Position numbers and translations under genes: made by a program. The notes below the pieces were generated by a model. That model saw only the letters and a program-made list of their open reading frames with translations, made no database searches and had not been told where the DNA came from. From DASZKW01 sp035552775 (GTDB taxonomy: Bacteria; Actinomycetota; Acidimicrobiia; Acidimicrobiales; Palsa-688), in NCBI GenBank assembly GCA_035552775.1, contig DASZKW010000096.1, positions 1 to 64,000 of the forward strand: DNA of 64,000 nucleotides, read 5' to 3'. Shown here in pieces: positions 62,725 through 64,000 of this stretch (position 1 is its first letter; every line of letters starts with the position of its first letter).

Positions 62725-64000
62725 ATGCAAGCCAACGCCCTGAGGCGCGCCTTCACGGACTTCTTCGTGGAACACGGCCACGTGGTCGTGCCCTCGGCCG
62801 GATTGATCCCCCACCACCGGCTGGCGCCTCTGTTCACCAATGCGGGGATGAACCAGTTCATCCCCTACTTCCTGGGCGAGGAGGTCCCCACCTTCCGGCG
62901 GGCGACCACCGTGCAGAAGTGCGTGCGGATCCGGGGCAAGCACGACGACATAGAGCTCGTCGGGCGCACGTCCCGGCACCTGACGTTTTTCGAGATGCTC
63001 GGCAACTTCAGCTTCGGCGACTACTTCAAGCCCGAGGCGATCACCTGGGCGTGGGAACTGCTCACCGGGCGCCTCGGCCTGGACGGGGACCGCCTGTGGG
63101 CGTCGGTGTACACCGACGACGACGTCGCCGCCGGCATCTGGCGCGACTCGGTCGGGGTGCCGGCGGAGCGGATCGTGCGCATGGGAGAGGACAATTTCTG
63201 GGAGATGGGCGACACCGGCCCGTGCGGGCCGAGCTCGGAGATCTACTACGACCGCGGCCCCGCATTCGGCGACGAGGGCGGCCCCGCCAAGGGCGGCGAG
63301 GAACGCTACGTCGAGATCTGGAACCTCGTCTTCACCCAGTTCGACCGCCGGGCCGACGGCTCGCTGGTGGATCTGCCCCGGCCCAACATCGACACCGGCG
63401 CCGGCTTCGAGCGCCTCCTGACGGTCCTCCAAGACGTGCCCTCCATCTGGGAGACAGACGTGGTGCGCCCCCTCATCGCCCGGGCGGAGAGCCTGTGCGG
63501 GCGCACCTACGGCGACGACACCGAGGTCGACGTGGCCCTGCGCATCCTGGCCGACCACGCCCGCTCGATCAGTTTCCTCATATCCGACGGGGTGTTCCCG
63601 TCCAACGAGGACCGCGGCTACGTCCTGCGCCGGCTGATCCGCCGGGCGGTGCGCCAGGCGTTCCAGCTCGGGGTGGAACGCCCCGTGACCCGCGAGCTGG
63701 TCGGCGCCGTGGTCTCCACCATGGGCGACGGGTACCCGGACCTGGCCCGCAACGCCGAGTTCGTGGCCGGGGTGGCGGCGCGGGAAGAGGAGCGCTTCGG
63801 TGCCACCCTGCGCTCGGGACTGGCCATCCTCGAGTCGGAGTTGGCGGCCCGGGAAGGGGAGGTGTCAGGGGACGTGGCGTTCCGGCTCCACGACACCCAC
63901 GGGTTCCCGGTCGAGCTGACCCGCGAGATCGCCGCCGAGCGCGGCGGCGGCGTGGACGAGGCCGGCTTCGAGGCGGCCATGGACCAGCAACGTCGGCGGG
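62725..64000 (+). CDS. alaS: Alanyl-tRNA synthetase AlaS, 3' end beyond window
   Basis: About 425 of ~880 residues are visible. The opening ANALRRAFTDFFVEHGH, motif 1 region LFTNAGMNQFIPYFLG, motif 2 FFEMLGNFSFGDYFK, motif 3 region NIDTGAGFERL and the start of the editing region FPSNEDRGYVLRRLIRRAVR are all present. Start ATG 62725 lies 12 bp after the preceding stop. Its position after the DUF948/DUF6167 pair confirms that the interrupted rarA is at its ancestral locus. Confidence 0.95.
   Translation, partial: MQANALRRAFTDFFVEHGHVVVPSAGLIPHHRLAPLFTNAGMNQFIPYFLGEEVPTFRRATTVQKCVRIRGKHDDIELVGRTSRHLTFFEMLGNFSFGDYFKPEAITWAWELLTGRLGLDGDRLWASVYTDDDVAAGIWRDSVGVPAERIVRMGEDNFWEMGDTGPCGPSSEIYYDRGPAFGDEGGPAKGGEERYVEIWNLVFTQFDRRADGSLVDLPRPNIDTGAGFERLLTVLQDVPSIWETDVVRPLIARAESLCGRTYGDDTEVDVALRILADHARSISFLISDGVFPSNEDRGYVLRRLIRRAVRQAFQLGVERPVTRELVGAVVSTMGDGYPDLARNAEFVAGVAAREEERFGATLRSGLAILESELAAREGEVSGDVAFRLHDTHGFPVELTREIAAERGGGVDEAGFEAAMDQQRRR

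Overview
The window is very GC-rich chromosomal DNA from an actinobacterium. The evidence is a mycothiol ligase (MshC type), an F420:NADP reductase, a phosphatidylinositol-mannoside gene set (PgsA, PatA-like, PimA) and the gene order HIT, pgsA, acyltransferase, pimA ... pdxS, pdxT, yebC, ruvC, ruvA, ruvB ... yajC, secD, secF, apt, rel, hisS, rarA, alaS, which is known from Mycobacterium and relatives. QueA and Tgt in the sec operon, together with the gene mix, suggest an uncultured Acidimicrobiia-like lineage; that placement is inference.

Layout. 1-2.8 kb: the 5' part of a secreted surface protein and yceH. 2.8-8 kb: aconitase, a LysR regulator and a proline-rich membrane protein. 8-14.8 kb: a probable TetR-controlled lipid operon (acyl-CoA reductase/HAD fusion, zinc alcohol dehydrogenase, LarA-like protein, acyltransferase). 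14.9-25.4 kb: membrane proteins, a luciferase-like monooxygenase with a flavin reductase, tRNA-Val(CAC), a GAF/SpoIIE phosphatase, an acyl-CoA synthetase, and a sugar kinase/dehydrogenase/aldolase group. 25.5-37.3 kb: tandem GNAT, adenylate kinase, NpdG, MshC, HIT, EF-G2, the PIM genes, a degenerate M48 protein and a DUF3048 lipoprotein. 37.4-53.3 kb: housekeeping genes for PLP synthesis (pdxST), Holliday-junction processing (ruvCAB), queuosine (queA, tgt), secretion (yajC-secD-secF), purine salvage and stringent response (apt-rel) and hisS. Many neighbours overlap by 4 bp, so they are probably translationally coupled.

The most unusual part is 53.3-61.6 kb. The native rarA (mgsA) gene lies between hisS and alaS, where actinobacteria normally have it, but it is cut exactly inside the Walker B codons by a ~7.0 kb Tn554-like element. 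The element has a TnpA-type tyrosine recombinase (frameshifted), a large TnpB-type recombinase with three N-terminal C/C/C/H modules, and a TnpC-type coiled-coil protein. It also carries its own complete, diverged rarA, a lower-GC secreted cysteine-containing protein and a small helix-turn-helix-like protein. The element therefore breaks a conserved replication-repair gene and brings a whole replacement copy. At the right end the element also supplies a start codon and Shine-Dalgarno-like sequence in frame with the stranded 3' half of the host gene. After the element come DUF948-like and DUF6167-like genes and the first part of alaS, as in other actinobacteria.

A recurring trait is short in-frame tandem repeats inside otherwise conserved genes (yceH, HIT, pdxT, secD, secF, yajC tail, the DUF3048 lipoprotein, the gene before alaS). 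Most long antisense ORFs are artefacts of high GC and were left out.
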